A stretch of DNA of 64,000 nucleotides from Prevotella sp. (GTDB taxonomy: Bacteria; Bacteroidota; Bacteroidia; Bacteroidales; Bacteroidaceae): NCBI GenBank assembly GCA_017617615.1, contig JAFZVV010000010.1:84073-148072 (forward strand). Reading direction: 5' to 3'. This document shows positions 8,860 through 17,684 of this stretch, piece after piece. Positions within the stretch are counted from its first letter, which is position 1. Every line of letters begins with the position of its first letter. The notes beneath the pieces were generated by a model. It was not told the DNA's origin, did not search any database, and saw only the letters and a list, made by a program, of their open reading frames with translations. Position numbers and translations under genes: made by a program.

Positions 8860-10131
8860 ATGAGGCACAAGAACGCAATACTTCTTATCGCACTGTTCAT
8901 GGCAACATGCGCCGTCGCACAGCGCAGTGACTCTCTCCTTGTAGCACAGTTGCGCAAGGAAGGCGTCACCTTTTCCAACGACAACAGCGTGATATTGCTC
9001 ATGACAGGACAAGAGAAGTTCGACGATATGTTCAAGGCCATACGCCAAGCCCGCAGCAGCGTACACTTGGAGTACTTCAACTTCCGCAACGACTCCATTG
9101 CCAACCTACTCTTCGACCTGCTCGCAGAGAAAGCGAAGGAAGGCGTTGAAGTAAGGGCGCTCTTCGACGGCTTCGGCAACGACTCCAACAACCAACCCCT
9201 GAAAAAACATCATCTGGAAGCCATCCGCAGTAAGGGTATCCAGATAGAAGAGTTCGACCCCTTGCGCTTCCCTTGGATAAACCATGTATTCTCCCGCGAC
9301 CACCGCAAAATCTTGATCATTGACGGGAAAATCGCCTATACAGGGGGAATGAACGTGGCCGACTACTACATCAACGGCACCGAGGTGGTTGGAGAATGGC
9401 GCGACATGCACTGCCGCATCGAGGGCGAGGAGGTGAACACACTGCAGCGCATCTTCATGCGCATATGGGAGAAGGTAACGAAAGAACGGCTTGCCGACAA
9501 CCCGAAGTACTTCAGGCTCACGCCCAACAGTGGTAATTACTTCCTTGACCTGAAGCCCGACACCACCGCCAGCAAAGGGAAGAAGATGGTGGGTATCATC
9601 AACCGGGAACCACGCGTGAGCAACAAGATTATCCGCCAGTTTTATGTCGATGCCATCAACGATGCCCAAGACAGCATCAAACTCGTGAACCCATACTTCA
9701 CCCTCACCCATAGCGTAAAGAAAGCACTGCGCAAGGCGCTGAAGAGAGGGGTGAAACTGGAAATCATGGTTTCGGCGAAGAGCGACATCCCCCTGACACC
9801 CGATTGTGGATACTACAACGCACACAGACTGATGAAACGCGGCGCCGACGTATGGATCTACGAACCAGGATTCCACCACACGAAAATCATCATGGTAGAC
9901 GGTAGGTTCTGCACGGTAGGCAGCGCCAACCTCAACGGGCGTAGCCTGCGGTGGGACTACGAAGAGAATGCTGTTATCGTGGACTCATGCGTGACACGGC
10001 AACTGAACGACATGTTCGAACGCGACAAAAAAAAGAGTTTCTACCTCACTCCCGAGAGCTGGGACAACTTCCGGACACCATGGCAGAAACTACGGGGCTG
10101 GTTCGCCCATATCATAGGAAAATGGCTTTAG
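8860..10131 (+). CDS. Phospholipase D-type (cardiolipin synthase-like) protein with signal peptide
   Basis: 423 residues with two HKD motifs: HRKILIIDGKIAYTGGMN around residue 150 and HHTKIIMVDGRFCTVGSANL around residue 345. Both carry the HxKxxxxD core that forms the two-step phosphatidyl-transfer site. The overall order matches bacterial cardiolipin synthases. Unlike ClsA, it lacks two N-terminal membrane helices and begins with what looks like a cleavable signal (RHKNAILLIALFMATCAVA, then QRSD). It may therefore act in the periplasm. Alternatives are a secreted phosphodiesterase or nuclease of the same fold. Its stop overlaps the stop of the convergent LuxR-type gene by three bases. Confidence 0.82.
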   Translation: MRHKNAILLIALFMATCAVAQRSDSLLVAQLRKEGVTFSNDNSVILLMTGQEKFDDMFKAIRQARSSVHLEYFNFRNDSIANLLFDLLAEKAKEGVEVRALFDGFGNDSNNQPLKKHHLEAIRSKGIQIEEFDPLRFPWINHVFSRDHRKILIIDGKIAYTGGMNVADYYINGTEVVGEWRDMHCRIEGEEVNTLQRIFMRIWEKVTKERLADNPKYFRLTPNSGNYFLDLKPDTTASKGKKMVGIINREPRVSNKIIRQFYVDAINDAQDSIKLVNPYFTLTHSVKKALRKALKRGVKLEIMVSAKSDIPLTPDCGYYNAHRLMKRGADVWIYEPGFHHTKIIMVDGRFCTVGSANLNGRSLRWDYEENAVIVDSCVTRQLNDMFERDKKKSFYLTPESWDNFRTPWQKLRGWFAHIIGKWL

Positions 10132-10727
10132 ATTTTCCCAATATCCACATACCCATTCATCACGGCATAGATAGTAAGTGCCGAGACGCTGCGCATACCT
10201 AGCTTCTCGGTGATATTTTTACGATGGGTGATGACGGTGGCGAGACTGATGTTGAGCTTGTCGGCAATCTCCTTGTTGATGAGACCCTGTACGACAAGCG
10301 CGAGAACCTCGACCTCGCGTGGTGAAAGTAAAGGCTGTTTACGTGGAATAGTGGCTTCTGGATTTGACCGATGGAGGGCATGCCCCCTATTCATCAGTCC
10401 GAGCAACGACCGTACAAGCTGACTCTCCGACCCTGTGATGCAGAGGCAATGGAATTCGGAGAGCAACTTATCGTGTTCGGCCTGCGTGGTGAGGACGATG
10501 ACCTTCTGGCGTCGCTGGAGAAAGAAATGCCTGTCGGCCATGAGTATGCTCACATCAACGAAGAGATGCTGGTATTGTTCGGGACCAGTCTCCAGCAACT
10601 GACTTGTCGACGCAAACGCATCAACTCTCACCAGCGTGCTGATGCCGGTGAGCATTTGTCTTAGCCCCATCACCGCAAGGGAGTTGGGGCACACGATGGC
10701 CACACTTGGCTGTGCTGGGTGTGCCAT
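10128..10727 (-). CDS. LuxR-type response regulator-like transcription factor
   Basis: 199 residues. The C-terminal 65 residues are a LuxR/GerE helix-turn-helix: LLSPREVEVLALVVQGL, INKEIADKLNISLATVITHR and KNITEKLGM. The N-terminal 120 residues resemble a receiver domain (VAIVCPNSLAVMGLRQML, HLFVDVSILM, VIVLTT), but the usual paired acidic residues after strand 1 are missing and only one Asp (in FVDVS) could be phosphorylated, so it is probably a degenerate receiver. No histidine kinase is adjacent. Its ATG follows the nrdG stop with no gap (TAAATG), which indicates translational coupling with the anaerobic nucleotide reductase genes. Confidence 0.85.
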   Translation of the reverse strand: MAHPAQPSVAIVCPNSLAVMGLRQMLTGISTLVRVDAFASTSQLLETGPEQYQHLFVDVSILMADRHFFLQRRQKVIVLTTQAEHDKLLSEFHCLCITGSESQLVRSLLGLMNRGHALHRSNPEATIPRKQPLLSPREVEVLALVVQGLINKEIADKLNISLATVITHRKNITEKLGMRSVSALTIYAVMNGYVDIGKI

Positions 10728-11192
10728 TTATTTCCAGAACCTCGACGTGATGTCGGTGAAATCGTCGCCCGACGCTTTCTTGTAGAGCCGCTGGTTGGTG
10801 GTGCGCTCCTTGAGGCATCCCAGATGGGCAATGTAGGGTCCCACCTTGATGTAGTCGAAATCCGACTTCCTCACGCTCGATGGTATGCGCTGTCGCCCAC
10901 TGTACCATGCCACACGGTACTGAGGGTGCTCGCGATGGATATAGCTAGCCAGCGCATTGATGTAGGTAGGTTCTGAGTCGCCTCCCATGAAGGCGATGCA
11001 AGTGATGTCGGAGTCGTATTGCTTCAGCATTTGGTCGATGACCATCGGTGTAAGCGGCTTGCCGATGTTCTCCCACAAGTACTTGCTGTGGCAGCCTGGA
11101 CAATGGCAAGGGCAGTTGGCGATGTTTACGGCCAAGGTTACCTCGTCGGGAATTTCCTGGAACACGACTCCCGTGTTGACATACTTCAACAT
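10728..11192 (-). CDS. nrdG: Anaerobic ribonucleoside-triphosphate reductase activating protein
   Basis: 154 residues. This is a radical SAM activase that installs the glycyl radical on NrdD. The CxxxCxxC cluster motif is seen as CPCHCPGCHSKYLW near residue 28, followed by AFMGGDSE, the glycine-rich SAM contact. Length and motif spacing are normal for NrdG. It acts in the cytosol without oxygen. It lies 47 bases after nrdD and directly abuts the LuxR-type gene, giving an nrdD-nrdG-regulator operon. Confidence 0.95.
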   Translation of the reverse strand: MLKYVNTGVVFQEIPDEVTLAVNIANCPCHCPGCHSKYLWENIGKPLTPMVIDQMLKQYDSDITCIAFMGGDSEPTYINALASYIHREHPQYRVAWYSGRQRIPSSVRKSDFDYIKVGPYIAHLGCLKERTTNQRLYKKASGDDFTDITSRFWK

Positions 11193-11239
11193 CTGTACAA
11201 TTATTTTATTGGTGTAGGTAGTGTGATATGATTTGGTTT

Positions 11240-13333
11240 TCAGAGTTTTTCTGGTGTGGCATAATACCTGCGGTTGGCCTCCTTCTGTCTTGGTTCCGAG
11301 AAATTGCTCACCCGCTTGAGGTATCCGATAATACGCGTCATGTAGTCGACGTTATTGGAATGACATTCCGGGCATTCCTTCAGGAACCGTTTGTCGATGT
11401 GCCCACAGTCGTTGCAGATAGTGTTGGGTATGTTGAAGGTAAAGTAATTGCATCCTTCCTTCGCAGCTACCTTGAGCAGCTGGCGATACTGTGCCTTGGA
11501 CAAGTGCTCTTCAAGGTTCATGTGAAGCGCCGACCCACCTGTGAGGTGCTCGATGTATGGTGCCCCATGGAGCTTGAACTTGTCGATGATGTTGAGTGAG
11601 TCGTCCTCGACGATATAGAAATAGCTGTTGTAGCAGTCGCGTGGTACGAAATAGCCGTCTTCGCGGTCCCACTTGGAGTGCTTCACACCTACGTTCTCAG
11701 CGGGTATCATCTCGCAGTTGAACAACACGTCTTTCGTGCGGTAGAGTTTATTGTATTTCTCTACCAGTCCGAGTACGGTCTGTACGAAAGCGAGGTAATC
11801 GGGATTGTCGTTGATCTTGAGGCCCATGAATTCTGCCGCCTCGACGAGTCCGTTGACGCCGATGGTGAGATACTGTCTGCCGATATTAATGTAGCCTGCA
11901 TCGAAGAGCGGCAACATGCCATGCTCCTTGAGTTCCTTGAGGTTCTCATTGTATGCGAGCTGCACCTTATGACAGAGGTCGATGATTTCGGAAAGATATT
12001 CCTTGTAGTCGAGCTGGTGGTTTACGGCATACTGTATGCAACGGTTGAGGTTGATGGTGAGCACGCTTTTCGAGCCCGTAGACACGCCACCGGCACCAAG
12101 GGTATAACTGAATCCGTTGTCCTGTATCTCGTTGCGCAGACGACAGCATGAACTGAGGGAGTCGGCATTGTCGCTCATATAGGTGAAGAAAGAGTGCCCT
12201 TCGGCATACATCTCGGCAGTGAAGTCACCCCATTCCTTGTCGATGACGTCGCCGTCCTTGCTGAGGAGCGCCATGGTTTCCACAGGGAAGGTGAGCACGG
12301 CCTTTGTCCGCTCTCTGTTGAACCACTTCATGAATCTCTTCTGCAGCCACGACAGTCCGGGCCAGTCGGGTTGTGAGCCGTCTGGGAAATAGAAATTCCC
12401 GAAGAGGCTCTCGAAGTAGTATTTGTCGTAATAGGCGATGTTCCAGAACACGGCCTGGTAGTTGCGTGCTCCTGTGGGCTGGTTGATGGAATATACGATT
12501 TGCTCGAAGCAGTCGGTAATCATCTTGTCGATGGTACGTTGCTTCACGGAGAGGTCTACCACTCTGTCGGGCTCCTTCCAGTAGTCTTTTCCGTATTCCA
12601 GTCCGATGAAATAGTTGAGGTACATGAGGAACTCGGGGGTGGCACAGGCTCCGGAAAGCATGCTCGAAACCATAAACACCATGTTGACGAAACCGCCACA
12701 GAACGACTTGAGGTTGGTGGGCGCGGTGGAATTGCCACCTATCGACATGGTACCGCCGATGAGCCATGGATACATGGTAATGGAGGCACAATAGTTGGCG
12801 AGCGACGTCTCGTCGTTCTTGTATATGAAATGGTGTGAGAGCTTGTCGAGATACTCGTCAGCCAGCTCTTTTCCGTACATTTTCTTGATGCGGTCGGTGA
12901 GCAACCGGCGGTTGAGCCGGATGAAGCTCGACTTGGGCAATTCTCCGATGAGAGTTGCAATATTTTTGTGCTCGACATTGGCATTGGCGTCGTATTTCGA
13001 ACCCGTTGCTGCATTGGCAGCATCGCAGTAGTCTGCCAAAAATTTCAACCGCTCCATGGTCTCGCGGTCTTCGGTGTGCCTCTGTCGGTAGAGCATGAAA
13101 GACTTGGCTACCTGGAAGTGTCCCTCCCGCATCAAGGCCTCTTCCACCTCGTTCTGAATATCCTCAACAGTGATATTGTCATGGATATCCAAGTGACTGA
13201 GAATCTTAGAGATAGACCCAAGATCCACTTCTTGTCCAACGGACTGGAATGCCTTGATAATGGCAGTCATGATTTTGTCGAGTGAAAAGCGGTCACGCTT
13301 ACCGTCACGCTTCAGAATAGTAAATTCCCTCAT
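11240..13333 (-). CDS. nrdD: Anaerobic ribonucleoside-triphosphate reductase (class III)
   Basis: 697 residues. It reduces NTPs to dNTPs under anoxia using formate and a glycyl radical. An ATP-cone regulatory domain occupies about residues 1-90 (FTILKRDGKRDRFSLDKI). The catalytic barrel follows. The zinc site is CNDCGHIDKRF with CPECHSNNVDY, and the radical Gly is in RIIGYLKRVSNFSE close to the C-terminus, as expected. The length is normal. The upstream region has a -7 box at 13456-13463, about 120 bases before the ATG. No clear NrdR box pair was recognised in that leader by eye. Confidence 0.97.
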   Translation of the reverse strand: MREFTILKRDGKRDRFSLDKIMTAIIKAFQSVGQEVDLGSISKILSHLDIHDNITVEDIQNEVEEALMREGHFQVAKSFMLYRQRHTEDRETMERLKFLADYCDAANAATGSKYDANANVEHKNIATLIGELPKSSFIRLNRRLLTDRIKKMYGKELADEYLDKLSHHFIYKNDETSLANYCASITMYPWLIGGTMSIGGNSTAPTNLKSFCGGFVNMVFMVSSMLSGACATPEFLMYLNYFIGLEYGKDYWKEPDRVVDLSVKQRTIDKMITDCFEQIVYSINQPTGARNYQAVFWNIAYYDKYYFESLFGNFYFPDGSQPDWPGLSWLQKRFMKWFNRERTKAVLTFPVETMALLSKDGDVIDKEWGDFTAEMYAEGHSFFTYMSDNADSLSSCCRLRNEIQDNGFSYTLGAGGVSTGSKSVLTINLNRCIQYAVNHQLDYKEYLSEIIDLCHKVQLAYNENLKELKEHGMLPLFDAGYINIGRQYLTIGVNGLVEAAEFMGLKINDNPDYLAFVQTVLGLVEKYNKLYRTKDVLFNCEMIPAENVGVKHSKWDREDGYFVPRDCYNSYFYIVEDDSLNIIDKFKLHGAPYIEHLTGGSALHMNLEEHLSKAQYRQLLKVAAKEGCNYFTFNIPNTICNDCGHIDKRFLKECPECHSNNVDYMTRIIGYLKRVSNFSEPRQKEANRRYYATPEKL

Positions 13334-13455
13334 GGTAATTGTTGTTCGTTTTGGAAAACATTTCCATTCTTAATCAAAAAAAGTTTTCCGTTTTGGTCAA
13401 CTTTTTTAAAATGTCAAGTCAGTAAATTGATAAATTTGTTCTCTGAATTCGGTTA

Positions 13456-13463
13456 CAAAGATA
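13456..13463 (-). promoter_or_regulatory. -7 box of the nrdD operon
   Basis: TATCTTTG on the reverse strand matches the Bacteroidota -7 consensus exactly. No good TTTG is seen 19-20 bases upstream, so the -33 element is weak or an activator is needed. The transcript would have a leader of about 115 bases. The rest of the spacer 13334-13600 is AT-rich and shows no gene. Confidence 0.5.
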
Positions 13464-13600
13464 ATATAATTATCTGTTTTTCCTTCCATGTTGGGGTGTG
13501 AAAAATACAAGTTTTAAGGTATTTTAATGATTTGTTTTTTACATTTTAAAAAGGAAAGAAAGGTTGTTGAAATGATAATTGTTGTGGCATAAGGGATTAC

Positions 13601-13644
13601 AAAAAAAACGATGCACACTTGCCGCGAATTTGCCGCAAGTGTGC
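13601..13644 (-). terminator. Intrinsic terminator of the membrane-protein gene
   Basis: A perfect 10-bp stem (13613-13622 with 13635-13644, GCACACTTGC) is followed on the reverse strand by a run of eight T (13601-13608). The loop repeats the TTGCCGC found in the stem. It lies about 180 bases after the stop of the reverse-strand membrane-protein gene. Confidence 0.8.
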
Positions 13645-13826
13645 AAAATGGTACTTTGTGATAAGCGACACAGATGGCGTTCCTTCACCCTAGTCCGGTT
13701 GTGATGCCGGTCATGCTATTTTAGTTCACATGCAAGGAGGGGCTTTCCTCATTAATAATATATAGACCAACAGAGGCTGGTCGTTGCAGGACGCCACGGG
13801 TCTGCCCATGGAACATATCCACCACA

Positions 13827-14219
13827 CTATACCTCCTTGCCGTGGAAAATGGAGAGGTAGAGGAATGCCGCCTGCATCAAGAAGGTGCATACCAGCACAC
13901 CCCACCCTACCCAATAGAAAATCCTGTTGTAGGGGATATCGGACTGCGGTTTGAGCCAACGCCAGTAGACCACAGCACCCACCGCAGCCAACAATAATCC
14001 GATAGACTGACAGAGGATGAAATTGAGTGGCAGCATGAGGTCTACAATCTGTATGAGTTTCAGTAAGGCGCCTGCATAGAGCACATACACGCAGTTGTAG
14101 AGCGCATTGCGTGTACGTCTGTTCTGCCTCGACTTGTCGATGCAGAAGACCATCAGCAGGGTGATGGCCAGGAAAAGTACCACGTGTCTGAACAACGGGT
14201 TCTGGAAGATATGCAGCAT
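13827..14219 (-). CDS. Small integral membrane protein, unknown function
   Basis: About 130 residues from the ATG at 14219. The frame reaches back to 14261, but the extra residues would be encoded inside the rny terminator hairpin. Four hydrophobic segments are evident: VVLFLAITLLMVFC, CVYVLYAGALLKLIQ, LCQSIGLLLAAVGAVVYW and FYWVGWGVLVCTFLMQAAFL, separated by short basic loops. There is no known motif. It follows rny on the same strand without a visible promoter, so expression may depend on readthrough of the rny terminator. An overlapping open frame (13726-14265) in another phase looks non-coding. Confidence 0.55.
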   Translation of the reverse strand: MLHIFQNPLFRHVVLFLAITLLMVFCIDKSRQNRRTRNALYNCVYVLYAGALLKLIQIVDLMLPLNFILCQSIGLLLAAVGAVVYWRWLKPQSDIPYNRIFYWVGWGVLVCTFLMQAAFLYLSIFHGKEV

Positions 14220-14230
14220 AATCGTGATAT

Positions 14231-14277
14231 AAAAACCACACATGGAGGTTGGCGTAGCCAAACATCCGATGTGTGGT
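14231..14277 (-). terminator. Nested stem-loop and T-tract after rny
   Basis: ACCACACAT (14235-14243) pairs with ATGTGTGGT (14269-14277); inside it TTGGC/GCCAA pair around a GTA loop. On the reverse strand the hairpin is followed by TTTTTATA (from 14235 downwards). It starts 23 bases after the rny stop and ends about a dozen bases before the next ATG. Confidence 0.75.
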
Positions 14278-14299
14278 CGTGGTTGTGGGGTGTAAAGTG

Positions 14300-15841
14300 T
14301 TACTTGGCGTAAGCCACCGAGCGTGTCTCGCGGATGACGGTGATCTTCACCTGTCCCGGATAAGTCATCTCATTCTGGATCTTGTTGGCGATTTCTCCTG
14401 AAAGGGCCTCGGTCTCCTTGTCGTCCATCTTGTCGGCACCAACGATGACGCGCAGCTCGCGCCCTGCCTGAATGGCATAGGTCTTCGTCACTCCCGGGTA
14501 ACTCATGGCAATGGCCTCAAGGTCGTTGAGACGTTTGATGTAGGCCTCTACGATTTCGCGCCGAGCTCCTGGCCTTGCACCGGAAATGGCGTCACAGATC
14601 TGCACGATGGGTGCGAGAAGGGTATTCATCTCCATCTCATCGTGGTGGGCACCAATGGCATTGCAAATGTCGGGCTTTTCCTTGTATTTCTCCGCAATCT
14701 TGGCTCCATAGAGGGCATGGGGCAGGTCGCTCTCCTCATCGGGCACCTTGCCGATGTCGTGGAGCAGTCCGGCCCTTTTCGCCTTCTTAGGATTAAGACC
14801 GAGTTCAGAAGCCATGACAGCGCAGAGGTTGGCTGTCTCGCGGGCATGCTGCAGGAGGTTCTGTCCGTACGATGAGCGGTATTTCATCTTGCCGATGATG
14901 CGAATGAGCTCAGGGTGCAGTCCATGAACGCCAAGGTCGATGGTAGTGCGCTTGCCTATCTCAATGACCTCGTTGTCGAGCTGTTTCTTCACCTTGGCCA
15001 CCACTTCCTCGATACGTGCCGGGTGGATACGGCCATCGGCGACGAGTTGGTGGAGTGCCAGACGGCATACCTCACGTCTGATCGGGTCGAAAGCGGAGAT
15101 AACGATGGCTTCGGGGGTGTCGTCGACTACGATTTCCACGCCCGTGGCAGCCTCGAGAGCCCTGATATTGCGTCCCTCACGCCCGATGATACGTCCTTTT
15201 ACCTCATCGTTGTCGATATGGAAGACACTGACGGAATTTTCGATGGCCGTCTCGGTGGCCACCCTCTGTATAGTCTGTATGACGATTTTCTTGGCTTGGG
15301 CATTGGCGTTGAGCTTGGCTTCATCCATGATTTCATTTACATAGCTCGCGGCATCGGTGCGCGCCTCGTCCTTGAGACTCTCCACGAGCCTGCTCTTGGC
15401 CTCTTCTGCACTGAGCCCAGAGAGTTCCTCGAGTTTCTCGCGTTCCATCGACTGCATTTTCTCAAGTTCCTCCTGCTTGATGAGGAGCAGTTTTTTCTCG
15501 TTGTCAATACGTTTTTGTCCTTGCTCTACCTCTTGTTTGCGGCGTCCGAGTTCTTCCTGACGCTGGTTGAGGGATATTTCGCGTTGCTTGAGCCTGCTCT
15601 CGCTCTGCTGCAGTTTCTGGTTGCGTGCCTGCACCTCTTTCTCCAGTTCTGCCTTTTTGTTGAGGAATTTTTCCTTTACCTCCAGCATTTTTTTCTCTTT
15701 GATGACCTCGGCGTCTTTGTTGGCGGTCTCCACCATTTTGTTATATTTTCCCTTGATGACATGCATGAACAGCATGTATCCGGCGAGCCCACCCAATACG
15801 AGGCATACGATAGCAATGATTATTGTTGCGATAGTACTCAT
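14300..15841 (-). CDS. rny: Ribonuclease Y
   Basis: 513 residues. This membrane-anchored endoribonuclease starts bulk mRNA decay. There is one N-terminal transmembrane helix ([20 protein letters not shown]), then a long Lys/Glu-rich coiled coil (about residues 30-190). A KH domain follows ([17 protein letters not shown], then [19 protein letters not shown]). The HD catalytic domain has [20 protein letters not shown] with the metal-binding HD pair and IGAHHDEME. Order and length are those of RNase Y. It is downstream of zapA and a probable structured RNA, and is closed by its own hairpin. Confidence 0.97.
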   Translation of the reverse strand: MSTIATIIIAIVCLVLGGLAGYMLFMHVIKGKYNKMVETANKDAEVIKEKKMLEVKEKFLNKKAELEKEVQARNQKLQQSESRLKQREISLNQRQEELGRRKQEVEQGQKRIDNEKKLLLIKQEELEKMQSMEREKLEELSGLSAEEAKSRLVESLKDEARTDAASYVNEIMDEAKLNANAQAKKIVIQTIQRVATETAIENSVSVFHIDNDEVKGRIIGREGRNIRALEAATGVEIVVDDTPEAIVISAFDPIRREVCRLALHQLVADGRIHPARIEEVVAKVKKQLDNEVIEIGKRTTIDLGVHGLHPELIRIIGKMKYRSSYGQNLLQHARETANLCAVMASELGLNPKKAKRAGLLHDIGKVPDEESDLPHALYGAKIAEKYKEKPDICNAIGAHHDEMEMNTLLAPIVQICDAISGARPGARREIVEAYIKRLNDLEAIAMSYPGVTKTYAIQAGRELRVIVGADKMDDKETEALSGEIANKIQNEMTYPGQVKITVIRETRSVAYAK

Positions 15842-15891
15842 TTTAATATATAGAAGTTATGTTATTGATGATATTCTCATTGTTTCCAAAA

Positions 15892-15968
15892 CAAGCACAT
15901 GGAGGCACGACGTGGTACCCAGATGGCTGAAAAAGCGAATTGCGGTGCATGACACGAGGCCTCACTTG
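15892..15968 (-). ncRNA. Candidate 6S-like RNA between zapA and rny
   Basis: On the reverse strand, CAAGTGAGGC (15968-15959) pairs with GCCTC (15906-15902) and CTTG (15895-15892). Inside, CGTG pairs with CACG, leaving a long unpaired centre. This gives a rod with a large central bulge, the general shape of 6S RNA. zapA-ssrS linkage is known in many proteobacteria, and a compact 6S class (6S-Flavo) is described from Bacteroidota. The first bases overlap the last zapA codon and its stop. The ends are uncertain; the alternative is simply a structured rny leader. Confidence 0.4.
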
Positions 15969-16270
15969 TCTTCGACAAGTGCGTCTTCGATTTCGGAAGT
16001 AAGCTTGACGAGAATATCGCTAAAAGGAGCAGTGTCATTGCGCTCAGCCTCTTTTTCATATCTGAGAGCAATGTCAACGAGCGCCATGTACAACACGTCT
16101 ATGGCGCTTTTTTTTCCTTGTGCCCTTGCGGTATAGGTGGTTACCGTATTGGTTATAAGCTTGGCTGCTCTACGATACAATTCCTCTTCCTCGGGGTATA
16201 TCCGCATGGGTATCTCCGTATCGTAGATATGCAATCTTATATGTAGTTTTTCTCTTCTCTCTTCAGACAT
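15962..16270 (-). CDS. zapA: Cell division protein ZapA
   Basis: 102 residues from the ATG at 16270. ZapA binds and bundles FtsZ filaments at the division ring. The N-terminal beta region LHIRLHIYDTEIPMRIYPEE is the usual FtsZ-binding head (normally ending in a basic/Pro motif before the helix). It is followed by a long helix (YRRAAKLITNTVTTYT, then LYMALVDIALRYEKEAER) that forms the tetramer coiled coil. The length is normal. It lies 8 bases after the zapB-like gene, consistent with a paired expression unit. Confidence 0.85.
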   Translation of the reverse strand: MSEERREKLHIRLHIYDTEIPMRIYPEEEELYRRAAKLITNTVTTYTARAQGKKSAIDVLYMALVDIALRYEKEAERNDTAPFSDILVKLTSEIEDALVEDK

Positions 16271-16278
16271 CGTTGACG

Positions 16279-16572
16279 TCATTTCTCGCTTAGCAGCGTG
16301 ATACACTTGTTGACGCTCCTCACCAGCTTGTTGAGCTTTGCCTTGGCAGCGTCGAGGTCGCCCTCACTGACCTCAAGCATTCTTGCGGTCTTCAAGTTTT
16401 CAAAGTCTTTCTGCGTTGTACTCAACATGTCCTCCATCTTGCGGATGCGGCTATCGCGCTCATCCAACATTTCCCTCAAGCTGGCATTTTCCTTCTTGAG
16501 TTTCTCGAACTGAATGATCAGTTGTCGCACGCGTGTTGAAAAAAGCGTGATTGTCTTGTCCTCGGCAGTCAT
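16279..16572 (-). CDS. Coiled-coil protein upstream of zapA (ZapB-like)
   Basis: 97 residues from the ATG at 16572. Almost entirely coiled coil: VRQLIIQFEKLKKENASLRE, then RDSRIRKMEDML and a second helix rich in Lys and Glu. Proteins of this kind commonly precede zapA in Bacteroidota and are proposed to be division-associated; similarity to ZapB is in composition and coil form only. It has its own promoter 18 bases upstream and begins the operon ending with rny. Confidence 0.7.
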   Translation of the reverse strand: MTAEDKTITLFSTRVRQLIIQFEKLKKENASLREMLDERDSRIRKMEDMLSTTQKDFENLKTARMLEVSEGDLDAAKAKLNKLVRSVNKCITLLSEK

Positions 16573-16589
16573 ACTTCGATATTTGCCCA

Positions 16590-16621
16590 CAAAATTACAT
16601 CATTAAATTAGAAATACCAAA
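16590..16621 (-). promoter_or_regulatory. Promoter of the zapB-like-zapA-rny operon
   Basis: On the reverse strand TTTG (16618-16621), a 20-base spacer and TAATTTTG (16590-16597) fit the consensus. The -7 box ends 17 bases before the ATG at 16572, so the leader is very short. Confidence 0.65.
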
Positions 16622-16710
16622 AAAAACGCGTGTTTTTTGGCTCGGCAAGTTATTATCACCGTTTTTGCGGGCACAGTCCACATCACGGTCGACGGCTCCC
16701 CTGCATATGG

Positions 16711-17337
16711 CTATGCATTGCTTTCGTCCTTCTTCCTTGGCTCTTTCTTGGCAAGCATCACCACTTGGTAGACGAAGTCGGTAATCCACTTCTTGCTGAA
16801 ACCAAGCTTGCTATTGTACTGGCGCACGCCAAGCACGGCCTTCATCACACCGGGGTCCTTGTAGTCGTTTTTCGTGAAGATGTCCTCAACGGTCTTCTCT
16901 GTCATGCTCAGGATGGCCTTCTTGAAGAACGACGGGAGCCTCAGCTTGAATTTCATCAAGTTGCCTGTAAGCATCATGAGGTCTTGTGAGAAAGCCTGGA
17001 ACTGTATCATGTAAGGTTGCACGTCTTGCACTCGTTTGCAGTTTTTCTTAAGGGAATTGTCAATCTCCTTGAAGAAACTATCATCCGTATTGTAAATTTC
17101 TTTCATCATTTTACGACACCTGCTTTTCTCTCCCACACCCAGCTTGTTATTCACCGTTGGTATATGAAGTGTGGTCTTGAAAGTACGCAGGTCGGGCAGT
17201 GATGCCAAGTTTGTAATTCCCATTCTTTCTGCCAGGCACGCTTGGAAATATACGCGTACGAGGGTCATGTAGTCCTCAATGCCTCCCACTTTTATTTCCT
17301 CGTTCTTTTTTCCGAATAATCTTGAGAAGAAGCTCAT
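16711..17337 (-). CDS. Hypothetical cytosolic protein, 208 aa
   Basis: The open frame reaches 17535, but the ATG at 17337 is chosen because the longer N-terminus reads as untranslated AT-rich sequence containing a -7 box (TAACTTTG at 17380-17387). The product starts MSFFSRLFGKKNEEIKVGG and is basic and mostly helical: YMTLVRVYFQACLAERMGIT, KKNCKRVQDVQPYMIQFQAF, then a Lys/Glu-rich end. There is no signal peptide, membrane span or catalytic motif. Similar short proteins occur in Prevotella with unknown function. It is monocistronic, with no neighbour within 120 bases on its strand. Confidence 0.65.
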   Translation of the reverse strand: MSFFSRLFGKKNEEIKVGGIEDYMTLVRVYFQACLAERMGITNLASLPDLRTFKTTLHIPTVNNKLGVGEKSRCRKMMKEIYNTDDSFFKEIDNSLKKNCKRVQDVQPYMIQFQAFSQDLMMLTGNLMKFKLRLPSFFKKAILSMTEKTVEDIFTKNDYKDPGVMKAVLGVRQYNSKLGFSKKWITDFVYQVVMLAKKEPRKKDESNA

Positions 17338-17684
17338 GATATGTTTGTTTTTTTTATTTTGTGATAATTGTTGTGACAGCAAAGTTACAACAAAAAAAAG
17401 AAAAACCGAAAGAATAGACGTGAAAAAGCAGTATGATTGAAGAGGGGGGAGTTCTATTGAAAAATGAAAATTGATCATAATGAAGACGAAAAGTTGAAGA
17501 TTGGAGAATGGTACCGTCGCATCGTCTTTTTTCATATTTCAATCCATCATCAGCCAACGACGATACGCTGTTTTCTATATCAACAATTACCTTTCCACGC
17601 TTATTAAAGGGGAACATATCTAAACAAATGATAAAAAAACGACAAAATCAAGAGATAAGTTTTTCTGTTTACAACTTTTATTTG

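Noticed and set aside
13726..14265. A 179-codon reverse frame overlapping the small membrane protein
   Set aside because: The other phase gives four clean membrane helices; this one is Cys/His-rich with no pattern and runs into the rny terminator.
14915..15853. A 312-codon forward frame antisense to rny
   Set aside because: It mirrors the coiled-coil coding region of rny and gives an implausible Leu/Phe-rich product.
17338..17535. N-terminal extension of the 208-aa hypothetical protein
   Set aside because: It contains a TAACTTTG promoter box and reads as random hydrophobic sequence rather than a signal peptide.
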